Assembly (NCBI RefSeq): GCF_006337065.1
Contig: NZ_CP040872.1
Coordinates: 62,001 to 126,000, forward strand
Length of the DNA stretch: 64,000 nt
Reading direction: 5' to 3'
Source: Agromyces laixinhei
Lineage (GTDB): Bacteria; Actinomycetota; Actinomycetes; Actinomycetales; Microbacteriaceae
Of the stretch, positions 25,232 to 33,193 are shown one piece after another. Made by a program: the position numbers and the translations under genes. A model generated the notes under the pieces. That model was not told the origin of the DNA. It made no database searches and saw nothing but the letters and a program-made list of their open reading frames with translations. Numbering within the stretch: the first letter of the stretch is position 1; every line of letters starts with the position of its first letter.

Positions 25232-27715
25232 TCAGGTCTCGCGAACGACGTCGGCGGGCGACTCGTCGGGTCGAAGGCCTCGCCAGCGCGGATGCCGCGC
25301 CACCCCGGTGCTCGTCCAGTCGCCGAGCTCGATCTCGCCGACGAGGGCGGGGCGCACCCACACCGCATCGTTCATGTCGGCCGCGGGAACCTGCACGAAG
25401 GGCGACTCAGGCTGCTCGAGAGGGCGCAGCGTGGTGAGCAGCCGCTCGAGCTCGCGCTCGCCGAGGCCGGAACCGACACGGCCGGCGTACTCGAGCCTCA
25501 GACCCTCGGTGCTGGTGCGCCCGGAGCCCGCACGCTCGCGGTCGGCGTCGCTCGGGATCCCGACGAGCAGCGAACGGATGCGCCCCGTGCGCGTGCCGAT
25601 GCCGCGTCGGTAGCCGCCGATCACGACCTCCTGCGTGCGGGTGAGCTTGAGTTTCAGCCAGTCGTTGCTTCGGGCACCCGGCCGGTACCGGGAGTCGGGT
25701 CGTTTCGCGACGAGACCCTCGAGTCCGAGCCGGCGGCTCTCCTCGAGCGCTTCGGCCGGGCTGCCGCTCGTCGGCGCAGGCACCTCGACCGGCACGCCGC
25801 GCCGAACCCGCACGAGACCGGCGAGCCGCGCGCGTCGCTCGCGGTAGGGCTCGTCGACGACGGGTCGGCCGTCGACCTCGAGCACGTCGAAGAGCAGCAG
25901 CCGCACGGGCACGGATGCCGCGACGCGCTCGACCTCGCGCGGCTTCGTGAGATTCATCCGATGCTGCAGGCGACCGAAATCGGGGCGACCGTCGGCATCG
26001 AGCGCGACGATCTCGCCGTCGAGGAGTGCTTCGCCGCGAACGACTGCCGGCAGCGCGGCGAGCTCAGGGTAGCGCGCGGTGATGTCGACCCCGTTGCGGC
26101 TGAGCAGTCGCACTCCCCCGGCCTCGACGCGGGCGAGCACCCGGATGCCGTCCCACTTCCACTCGATCGCCCAGTCCTCGCCCGCGAGCATGCCGAGGGT
26201 CGACGCGGTGGCGAGCATGGGACGCTGCGTGATCTGGCCGACGACGCCGTCCGCTCGCGGCACCGGCGCTGCTGCCGGCACCGGCGCTGCTGCCTGCGCT
26301 GCCGCCGCCTGCGGCGGTTCCTCGTGGCGCACGGTCTGGTCCTTCATGCGATGCAGCAGCCACGAGCTCTTCTCGCCCTGCCCGTCGGTGCGGATCAGCG
26401 CGAGTCGCACCTGGCCGCCGAGCGGCCCGCCCGGTCGTCCGTCGATGTCGATGATGATCTCGTCGTCGCGCCACTTCTCGGCCGCGTAGGTGCCCGCATC
26501 CCAGATCGTCATCGCGCCGGCGCCGTACTCTCCCTTCGGGATAGTGCCCTCGAACGCGGCGTACTCCATCGGGTGGTCCTCGGTCTGCACTGCCAGGTGG
26601 TTCGTGCCCGAGCTCTCCGGCACGCCCTTCGGCACGGCCCAACTCTTCAGCACCCCGTCGCGCTCGAGGCGCAGGTCGAAGTGCAGGCGCCTCGCGCGGT
26701 GCTCCTGGATCACGAAGCGCGGCTCGCCCGGGCTCGCCTCACCCCACGCCGACTCCGGCATGGGTTCTGGCGTGGCCGTGGCGCTTCGCATCGACAGGTA
26801 CTGCGTGAGCGGTCCGCCGTGCGAACGCTCGGTGATCGCACGCATCGGGTCATCCGACGCCGCGACCCGTTCGAGCACTTCGGATGCCTCGAGCTGACGG
26901 AGCCCTGCGTCGTCGAGTTCCTCCCAGGTACGCGGCGCCGCGACCGTCGGGCGCGGTCGCCCGCGCAGCGAGTATGGCGCGATCGTCGTCTTCTTTCCGT
27001 TGTTCTGGCTCCAGTCGATGAGCACCCGGCCCGTTCTCAGGGTCTTGCGCATGCTCGAGACGACGAGCTCGGGGTGATCGGCCTCGAGCGCCCGCGCGAG
27101 CTCGTGCGCCACAGCTGAGACCTGGTCCGAACTCTGCGATCCGTCGAGCGCCGCGTACAGGTGAATGCCCTTGCTGCCGCTCGTCACGGGCACCGCCTCG
27201 AGGCCCATACCGGCGATGAGGTCGCGCACGAGTCGCGCGACCTCGGCGCACTCTGCGAGCCCCATGCCGTCACCGGGGTCGAGATCGAAGACCATGCGAT
27301 CGGGATTCGCCGGCTCCCCGGCGGCATCGAAGCGCCACTGCGGCACGTGCAGCTCGAGTGCCGCCTGCTGCGCGAGCCAGACGAGCGTCGCCCGGTCGCC
27401 GGCGATCGGATACGCCTTGTCACCGTCGGAGTGATGCTGGATGCCGCGGCGCACCCACTCGGGCGCGTGGTCGGCGAGGTTCTTCTCGAAGAACGGCTGC
27501 TCAGGGGCATCCGCTGTGCCGACACCGTGCACCCAGCGTTTGCGGGTGACCGGACGCCCGGCGACGAGGGGCACCATGGCAGCGGCGATCTCCGCGTAAT
27601 AGGAGATCACCTCGCCCTTCGTCATGCCCGTCTCGGGATACATGACCTTGTCGAGGTTCGTCAGCCGCAGGCGGCGGCCGTCGACCTCGACGAGTTGGCG
27701 CGTGCCGTCGGCCAT
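25232..27715 (-). CDS. ligD: multifunctional NHEJ DNA ligase D (polymerase + phosphoesterase + ligase)
   Basis: 827 aa from ATG 27715 (MADGTRQLVEVDGRRLRLTN). Domain order: polymerase/primase at about 10-290 (VFDLDPGDGMGLAECAEVAR metal site, VTSGSKGIHLYAAL); phosphoesterase at about 345-500 (FVIQEHRARRLHFDLRLERD, EYAAFEGTIPKGEYGAGAM with the catalytic His/Asp/Glu); ATP ligase at about 535-827, nucleotidyl Lys in WAIEWKWDGIR. This Pol-PE-Lig order is that of mycobacterial LigD. An Ala/Pro-rich linker (about 455-480) joins PE and Lig. Works with Ku, encoded divergently 84 bp away; the shared intergenic region probably co-regulates them. GGGGGG precedes the ATG, and CATGAT lies 6 nt before it. 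Confidence 0.95.
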   Translation of the reverse strand: MADGTRQLVEVDGRRLRLTNLDKVMYPETGMTKGEVISYYAEIAAAMVPLVAGRPVTRKRWVHGVGTADAPEQPFFEKNLADHAPEWVRRGIQHHSDGDKAYPIAGDRATLVWLAQQAALELHVPQWRFDAAGEPANPDRMVFDLDPGDGMGLAECAEVARLVRDLIAGMGLEAVPVTSGSKGIHLYAALDGSQSSDQVSAVAHELARALEADHPELVVSSMRKTLRTGRVLIDWSQNNGKKTTIAPYSLRGRPRPTVAAPRTWEELDDAGLRQLEASEVLERVAASDDPMRAITERSHGGPLTQYLSMRSATATPEPMPESAWGEASPGEPRFVIQEHRARRLHFDLRLERDGVLKSWAVPKGVPESSGTNHLAVQTEDHPMEYAAFEGTIPKGEYGAGAMTIWDAGTYAAEKWRDDEIIIDIDGRPGGPLGGQVRLALIRTDGQGEKSSWLLHRMKDQTVRHEEPPQAAAAQAAAPVPAAAPVPRADGVVGQITQRPMLATASTLGMLAGEDWAIEWKWDGIRVLARVEAGGVRLLSRNGVDITARYPELAALPAVVRGEALLDGEIVALDADGRPDFGRLQHRMNLTKPREVERVAASVPVRLLLFDVLEVDGRPVVDEPYRERRARLAGLVRVRRGVPVEVPAPTSGSPAEALEESRRLGLEGLVAKRPDSRYRPGARSNDWLKLKLTRTQEVVIGGYRRGIGTRTGRIRSLLVGIPSDADRERAGSGRTSTEGLRLEYAGRVGSGLGERELERLLTTLRPLEQPESPFVQVPAADMNDAVWVRPALVGEIELGDWTSTGVARHPRWRGLRPDESPADVVRET

Positions 27716-27799
27716 CCCCCCATCATGCCGGTGTCGGCACCGGATCACGAGAACCTCGAGGGGTATCGCGCACGTATGCCCCTGGTGTGTACTGGAGGC

Positions 27800-28756
27800 A
27801 TGCGAGCCGTCTGGAAGGGCGCGGTCACATTCGGCCTGGTCAATGTGCCCGTCAAGCTGTACAGCGCCACCGAAGACCACGACGTGTCACTGCATCAGGT
27901 GCACGACGAAGACGGGGGGCGCATCAGGTACCAGCGCAAGTGCGAGGTCTGCGGCAAGGTCGTCGACTACAAGAACATCGACAAGGCCTACGACGACGGC
28001 GAGCAGACCGTCGTCATCACCGACGCCGACCTCAAGGCGCTGCCCGCCGAGCGCAGCCGCGAGATCGAGGTCGTCGAGTTCGTGCCGAGCGAGCAGCTCG
28101 ACCCGATCATGTTCGATCGCAGCTACTACCTCGAGCCCGACTCGGCGTCGTCGAAGGCGTACGTGCTGCTGCGTGAGACCCTCGAGTCCACCGACCGCAC
28201 CGCGATCGTGCAGATGGCGCTGCGGCAGAAGACACGCCTCGCGGCGTTGCGGGTGCACGGCGACGTGCTCATGGTGCAGACCCTGCTCTGGAGCGACGAG
28301 GTGCGTGCCGCCGAGTTCGCCTCGCTCGACGAGCCGGTGAAGATCTCGGCGAAAGAGCTCGACCTCTCGAAACAGCTCGTCGAGAGCCTCGTCTCCGACT
28401 TCGACCCCGAGCAGTACGTCGATGAGTACCAGCAGGAGCTGCGCACCCTCATCTCGGCCAAGCTCGAGCAGGGCGAGGGCATCGACACCGCCGCGACCTT
28501 CGGCGAAGAGCCCGAGGAGGAAGCCGGCGGCGAGGTCATCGACCTCATGGAGGCGCTGCGTCAGTCGGTCGCCGCGAAGCGCGAGGCGGGCGGCGCCACG
28601 GGCACGAGCTCTGGCGCGGGTTCGAAGGGCACGAGTTCGAAGGGCACGAGTTCGAAGGGCACGAGCTCGAAGGGAACGAAGAAGAAGTCGACCTCGAAGT
28701 CATCGGATTCGCCGAAGAAGGCCGCCGGCACGCGAAAGCGCGCGGCGTCCGAGTGA
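27800..28756 (+). CDS. ku: Ku DNA end-binding protein
   Basis: 318 aa. The Ku core (about 1-255) begins MRAVWKGAVTFGLVNVPVKL and includes the CEVCGKVVDYKNIDKAY segment with two Cys; it threads on DNA ends and recruits LigD. The C-terminal tail (about 275-318) is a repetitive basic extension with four SSKGT units followed by Lys-rich sequence, as in actinobacterial Ku proteins where such tails modulate DNA threading. ATG 27800 follows TGGAGGC. Divergent from ligD. Confidence 0.95.
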   Translation: MRAVWKGAVTFGLVNVPVKLYSATEDHDVSLHQVHDEDGGRIRYQRKCEVCGKVVDYKNIDKAYDDGEQTVVITDADLKALPAERSREIEVVEFVPSEQLDPIMFDRSYYLEPDSASSKAYVLLRETLESTDRTAIVQMALRQKTRLAALRVHGDVLMVQTLLWSDEVRAAEFASLDEPVKISAKELDLSKQLVESLVSDFDPEQYVDEYQQELRTLISAKLEQGEGIDTAATFGEEPEEEAGGEVIDLMEALRQSVAAKREAGGATGTSSGAGSKGTSSKGTSSKGTSSKGTKKKSTSKSSDSPKKAAGTRKRAASE

Positions 28757-28837
28757 ACGGATGCCGCGCGCTCGACCCGCGCGGTCGGACTCGACGCCTT
28801 CGCGGCTGACCGCCGAGCGCCGAGCGATCGGCGATCG

Positions 28838-29278
28838 CTACTCCGCGGCGCACACCTCGGTGACCTTGATCGCCGCGGCCTGGATGCCCTCGGCCTGTGC
28901 TGTCTGCGCGTCGGCGTCGACCTCGGCGCCGGCCTCGACCTCGGCCTCGGTGGGCACCGTCTCGGCCCAGTCGCTCGCGGCGTCGATCTTCTCGTCGAGG
29001 GCATCGAGCGCGTCTGCGACGGCCGAGTCGTCGGCGGCCTCCTCACCGAGGGCATCGACACGCTCGGAGAGCGCGTCGAGGGAGGACGCGAGTTCTGCCG
29101 GGTCCGAAACGGCCAGGATCGCGTTCTGCGCCCCGTTCGAGATGTCGCGCGCCTCGACGCGAACGACCTCGCAGGAGTCGGCCGATGGGCTCGCCTCGGT
29201 GCCGCCGCTTGTGGCGCAGCCCGAGAGAAGCAGCGCGCCCGCGAAGACGAGCGCCGTTGAAGTGATGATTCGTCGCAT
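28838..29278 (-). CDS. small acidic lipoprotein, unknown function
   Basis: 146 aa. N-terminal lipoprotein signal MRRIITSTALVFAGALLLSG with Cys at residue 21 (LLSGC), so it is membrane-anchored outside. The mature part is helical and acidic (ELASSLDALSERVDALGEEA), with two Cys (CEVVRVEA and EVCAAE at the very end) that could form a disulfide. Ala/Glu/Asp-rich repeats of the type EAEVEAGAEVDADAQTAQAE lie near the end. No family recognised. ATG 29278 gives the proper signal; the longer frame upstream is not used. Confidence 0.75.
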   Translation of the reverse strand: MRRIITSTALVFAGALLLSGCATSGGTEASPSADSCEVVRVEARDISNGAQNAILAVSDPAELASSLDALSERVDALGEEAADDSAVADALDALDEKIDAASDWAETVPTEAEVEAGAEVDADAQTAQAEGIQAAAIKVTEVCAAE

Positions 29279-29451
29279 GTGCAATGCCCCCTGATCGTGT
29301 GACCAGAAGAGTCTACTCGCGGGGCGCAAGCGCACCGCCGAAACCTCTGATCGGGATCAGACCACGACCGGCCGATGTCACAAATCAGCCGCTTCAGCCG
29401 TCGTATGTGCAGGACCCGAGATCGGCGTCCTCCAGACGAGGGGAAGAGATC

Positions 29452-29826
29452 ATGTGGCTGAAACGCCCGACGCACCACCGGGCGGTGCACGAGTTCCGCG
29501 ACGCGGCCGAGAGCGGTGACGCCGAACGGCTTTCGGCGCTGCTTGACCCCGAGGTCGCGGTCGTCGTCGACAGCGGAGACCGGCAACATCCTGCGATCAG
29601 AGTCGTGAGAGGCGCCTACGAAGCGGTCGCACTGCTCATGCACGGAATGGCGGCCAGATCGGGCGTCGTCATCGAAGAGCGTGCCGTCAACGCGCAGGCC
29701 GGGCTCATGCTCAACCGCGGCGATGAAGCCGTCGCCGCGATGACCGTCGACTTCACCGGAGGGCTCATCAGCGTGGTGTGGATCCGCTTGCAACCCGTGC
29801 AGCTGCGGCACTGGAACGAGGTGTGA
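29452..29826 (+). CDS. NTF2/SnoaL-like protein (sigma-factor C-terminal-domain type)
   Basis: 124 aa. FRDAAESGDAERLSALLDPE, VAVVVDSGDRQHPAIRVVRG, AYEAVALLMHGM and the C-terminal ISVVWIRLQP match the SnoaL-like domain seen at the C-terminus of ECF sigma factors of the SigJ group, but no sigma domains precede it. Stand-alone versions exist; ligand unknown. GAGGGGAAGAGATC lies before ATG 29452, a good ribosome site. Flanked by an unrelated lipoprotein and nitronate monooxygenase. Confidence 0.75.
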   Translation: MWLKRPTHHRAVHEFRDAAESGDAERLSALLDPEVAVVVDSGDRQHPAIRVVRGAYEAVALLMHGMAARSGVVIEERAVNAQAGLMLNRGDEAVAAMTVDFTGGLISVVWIRLQPVQLRHWNEV

Positions 29827-29887
29827 CGGGGGCCGCCCCGAGGTCGATCAGCGTCGAGGACCGGATTCAGAACAGCGTCCAGCCGCG

Positions 29888-30934
29888 TCACAGGGCGGAA
29901 CTGAGACGGCCCAGGATGTCGGCGAGGGGTTCTGCCGTTGCCGATCGGTACCCGGTGCCGGCCCAGAGGTGGGCGCCCTGCGGGTCGCCGGCTGCCACAG
30001 CGGCCTTGCGCAACGGGCCGGTCAGGTGGTGCAGCGCCGGGTACCCGGCAGGCGCGGACTCTCCGAAACGGTCGGTGAAGGAGTTTCGGAGGGCTCGGGC
30101 CGGGCGACCGGTGAAGGCACGGGTCACGACCGTCGAATCGAACGCGGGGTTCGCGAGAGCAGTCCTGTGCGTCTCGGATGCTCCGCTCTCGTCAGCACGA
30201 AGCAGAAGCGTGCCGACAGAGACGGCCGTGGCCCCCGCATGCAACGCGGCGGCAACGTCGGCGCTCGATGCGATGCCGCCCGCACCGATGACGGGGATCG
30301 ACGCCACGGCGGCGACTCGGGCAACGAGCTCGGTGAGCGGAATCGCTGCCGGCATCTGCAACGGCGTCAGCGTTCCGGAGTGCCCGCCGGCGGCCGTCGC
30401 CTGCACCACGAGCACGTCGACCCCGGCCTCCGCGGCCAGCCGGGCTTCCGCAGCAGACGTCACCGTCTGAACGGCGATGGTGCCCGCCCTCCGGAAAGCG
30501 GCAACCTCTCGGCTCGACGGGATCCCGAAGGTGAAGCTGACGACGGGAACCGGCTCGGTCAGCAGGAGGGAGACCTTCTCGTTCCACAGGTCATCGTCTT
30601 CGCGCAGTTCGATCGCGCTGAGGTCGAGGTCGTAGCGGTCAGCCTCCGGCTGGAGCAACCGGGCGTAGGCCCGATATTCGTTCGGCGTGATCGGTATCGG
30701 GTTCGGGGCGAACAGGTTCACGCCGAAGGCGACACCCGTGGCTCTTGCCGCGGCGACCTGCTCGGCGAGCGCGTCGGCGGTCTTGTACCCGGCGGCGACG
30801 AAGCCGAGACCACCCGCTCGGCCTGCCGCTTCGACGAGCTCAGGCGTCGACGGCCCGCCCGCCATCGGTGCCGCCAGAATCGGCGCTGCGACACCGATCT
30901 CCGTGATCGGTGATCGTGAAATCTGAACCCCCAA
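29888..30934 (-). CDS. nitronate monooxygenase (FMN-dependent, NMO/2-nitropropane dioxygenase family)
   Basis: 348 aa TIM barrel. IGVAAPILAAPMAGGPSTPE at the start and the FMN phosphate motifs IPVIGAGGIASSADVAAALH near residue 220, ATAVSVGTLLLRADES near 240. AAGGHSGTL near 180 carries the family catalytic His. Oxidises alkyl nitronates such as propionate-3-nitronate. Start: TTG at 30934 is the only in-frame start that keeps the first strand; it lies just 3 nt after the tRNA-Ser gene on the same strand, so there is no room for a promoter or ribosome site of its own. Expression probably comes from the tRNA transcript (see findings). Confidence 0.9.
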   Translation of the reverse strand: MGVQISRSPITEIGVAAPILAAPMAGGPSTPELVEAAGRAGGLGFVAAGYKTADALAEQVAAARATGVAFGVNLFAPNPIPITPNEYRAYARLLQPEADRYDLDLSAIELREDDDLWNEKVSLLLTEPVPVVSFTFGIPSSREVAAFRRAGTIAVQTVTSAAEARLAAEAGVDVLVVQATAAGGHSGTLTPLQMPAAIPLTELVARVAAVASIPVIGAGGIASSADVAAALHAGATAVSVGTLLLRADESGASETHRTALANPAFDSTVVTRAFTGRPARALRNSFTDRFGESAPAGYPALHHLTGPLRKAAVAAGDPQGAHLWAGTGYRSATAEPLADILGRLSSAL

Positions 30935-30937
30935 GAG

Positions 30938-31026
30938 CGGAGACGAGGGGATTTGAACCCCTGGTCCCCTTACGGGGACTCCACCTTAGCAGGGTGGTGC
31001 ACTCGGCCGGACTATGCGACGTCTCC
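30938..31026 (-). tRNA. tRNA-Ser (anticodon GCT)
   Basis: 89 nt class II tRNA. Acceptor GGAGACG / CGTCTCC, discriminator G, anticodon stem CCACC / GGTGG with loop CTGCTAA giving GCT, variable arm GTCCCCGTAAGGGGAC, T loop GGTTCAAATCC. CCA not encoded. The nitronate monooxygenase start codon follows after 3 nt. Confidence 0.97.
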
Positions 31027-31252
31027 TCGCATGTGCTCGTGCGCACACGCGACAGCCATCATAACCCGGCGACCGTCTGAACGACGATTCCGAGAATCCA
31101 CCGCCCGACGAACACCCCGGTGTCGCCCGAACTGGGGGTACTTGAGATGCTCGCCGTCTCTCGCGGACCCACCCGCATCGTCTTAGAGTTGGCGCTGTTC
31201 ACACTTGTGGTGAATGCCATTCATACCGAGATGGAAACGTGGTTTGGGGACC

Positions 31253-33193
31253 ATGGGGGACACTTCGTACGTTCTCGCGGTCGACATCGGCACGAGCCGC
31301 GTGGCAGCGGCGACTGCCAGGGTCGAGCGAGACGGAAGCTTCAGCGCCACGCCCTTCGCGCTGGGGCGCAACGGCGACTGCGTCGCGACCGTCGTCTTCG
31401 TGTCGGACGACGGCGATCTGCTGTTCGGCGATGCCGCCGAACGGCGAGGTGTCGCCCAACCCGAGCGCCTCGTGCGCGAGTTCAAGCGCAGCATCGGCGA
31501 TGACATTCCGCTCGTGGTGGGCGGGCGCTCCCTGGCGCCCGAGCTGCTGTATGCAGAGACCTTCGCGTCGGTCGTCGCCGCCGTCACGGAACGCATGGGC
31601 TCGCGGCCCGAATCGATCTCGCTCACGCATCCGACGGCCTGGGGGGCGCACCGCCTCGGCCTGATCCGAGCGGCACTCGCCCGTCTCGGCGTCGACGACG
31701 TGTCCATGATCACCGAGCCCGAGGCGGCTGCACGACAGTACGAGGCGACGCGGCCGCTCGAGCCCGGGCAGTCGATCGCGGTGTACGACCTGGGCGGAGG
31801 CACGTTCGACTCCGTGGTGCTGCGCAAAGGCGCGGACTCGGAGTTCACGCTCGTCGGCGACCCCGCAGGTCTCGACGACCTGGGCGGCGCGAACTTCGAC
31901 GACGACGTCTTCCGGCACGTCATCTCGGTCTCCGGTCTGGACGTCTCCGCCCTGTCCGTCGATGACCCCGATACCCGCATGGCCCTCTCCAGGCTGCGCC
32001 GGGAGTCGATCGACGCGAAAGAGGCGCTCTCGTTCGATTCGGATGCCACGATCCCGGTGCTGATGCCGCAGAGCCGCTCGACCGTGCGCCTGACCCGCTC
32101 GGAGTTCGAGCACATGATCGACGGGGCGCTCGACACGACGCTGGGCGTGCTCGAGACCGCGATCGACTCCGCCGACCTGACCGCCGATCAGCTCGAAGCG
32201 ATCCTCCTCATCGGGGGTTCGTCGCGGATTCCACTCGTCGCCCAGCGCCTGTCGGAGCGGTTCGACCGACCGCTGGCCGTCGATGCAGACCCCAAGGCCT
32301 CCATCGCCCTGGGTGCGGCGCGTACCGTGCTCGGCCAGCAGGCCCAACGCAACGCCGCCGCCGCAGCACTCGTGCCGGTGGCGTTCGAGGTCGCAGCCGA
32401 CGATGCCGACGTGGAGACCGAGGCAGAGGTGGCGGAGGGGCGCGGGCTCGTGCTCGCGCGCATCACCGGGGCCTTCGCTCTCGCCCGCCCCGCGCCGAAC
32501 GGCCCCGTGTCGACCCGAGCGCGCCGCGGATCGCCGTGGCTGCTGGCGGGCGCCGTCGCGCTGATCTCAGGGGCCATCATCTTCGGCGGCACGATGGCCG
32601 CGGGCACGCGGATGTACGACTACGACACTGCCGCATCCTCCGACGGCGACAACGCGTCCGACCCGACGGTGGCGTCACTGCCCGCCGGCCCCGCGGCGAA
32701 GGCGTTCGTTCCGTTCGCGCAGGTGTACCCCGTGGTCTCGCCAGTCGTCGATCCGGGCGTGTTCAGGCGGGCCGATGACTCCGGCGACGCCAAGCCGCCG
32801 AGTGCACGACCCAGCCCGAGCGATGAGCGCTCACCGGCTCCGCGCGCGGCGGGGCCGCGCAACGCGCCGCCGGCCGCAACGCCGCCGTCGGGTCAGGCCG
32901 ACAACACGCCGCTGCCCCCCGAAGACACGGTCCTTCCTCCCGAACCCACGACTCCGCCCGCGACGGAGCCGCCCACCCCAGCCCCCACCACCGAAACTCC
33001 CGCACCCGAACCGCCCGCCCCAGCCCCCACCACCGAAACTCCCGCACCCGAACCGCCGCCCCAGCCCCCACGACCGAAACACCCGCACCCGAGCCCGAGC
33101 CACCCGCACCCTCCACGGAGACACCCGCGTCCGCACCCGCAACGACCACCGAGACCGCCTGATCAGGCGCCGAGGAGCGGCCCACGCCAATGA
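31253..33193 (+). CDS. Hsp70-family membrane protein with Pro-rich C-terminal repeats (probable frameshift at tail)
   Basis: 646 aa from ATG 31253 (MGDTSYVLAVDIGTSRVAAA). The actin-like ATPase domain is complete: phosphate-1 VDIGTSR, ITEPEAAARQYE, phosphate-2 VYDLGGGTFDSVVL, adenosine motif LLIGGSSRIPLVAQRLSERF. There is no DnaK substrate-binding domain; instead a single helix (about 425-450) and a Pro/Thr/Glu-rich extracytoplasmic tail with 14-aa repeats PPxPAPTTETPAPE (32969-33093). The third repeat lacks one C, which switches the tail to an Arg/His/Pro frame; with the base restored the protein would end at 33162. The stop overlaps the next start (ATGA). First gene of the plus-strand operon at the dynamin locus. 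Confidence 0.85.
   Translation: MGDTSYVLAVDIGTSRVAAATARVERDGSFSATPFALGRNGDCVATVVFVSDDGDLLFGDAAERRGVAQPERLVREFKRSIGDDIPLVVGGRSLAPELLYAETFASVVAAVTERMGSRPESISLTHPTAWGAHRLGLIRAALARLGVDDVSMITEPEAAARQYEATRPLEPGQSIAVYDLGGGTFDSVVLRKGADSEFTLVGDPAGLDDLGGANFDDDVFRHVISVSGLDVSALSVDDPDTRMALSRLRRESIDAKEALSFDSDATIPVLMPQSRSTVRLTRSEFEHMIDGALDTTLGVLETAIDSADLTADQLEAILLIGGSSRIPLVAQRLSERFDRPLAVDADPKASIALGAARTVLGQQAQRNAAAAALVPVAFEVAADDADVETEAEVAEGRGLVLARITGAFALARPAPNGPVSTRARRGSPWLLAGAVALISGAIIFGGTMAAGTRMYDYDTAASSDGDNASDPTVASLPAGPAAKAFVPFAQVYPVVSPVVDPGVFRRADDSGDAKPPSARPSPSDERSPAPRAAGPRNAPPAATPPSGQADNTPLPPEDTVLPPEPTTPPATEPPTPAPTTETPAPEPPAPAPTTETPAPEPPPQPPRPKHPHPSPSHPHPPRRHPRPHPQRPPRPPDQAPRSGPRQ
32969..33093 (+). repeat. 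42-bp tandem repeats encoding PPxPAPTTETPAPE
   Basis: Unit 1 32969-33010, unit 2 33011-33052 (both 42 bp, in frame), unit 3 33053-33093 with 41 bp. The missing C is within ccgccgcccc, where units 1 and 2 have an additional C after ccgcc. A degenerate fourth unit follows. Confidence 0.9.
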
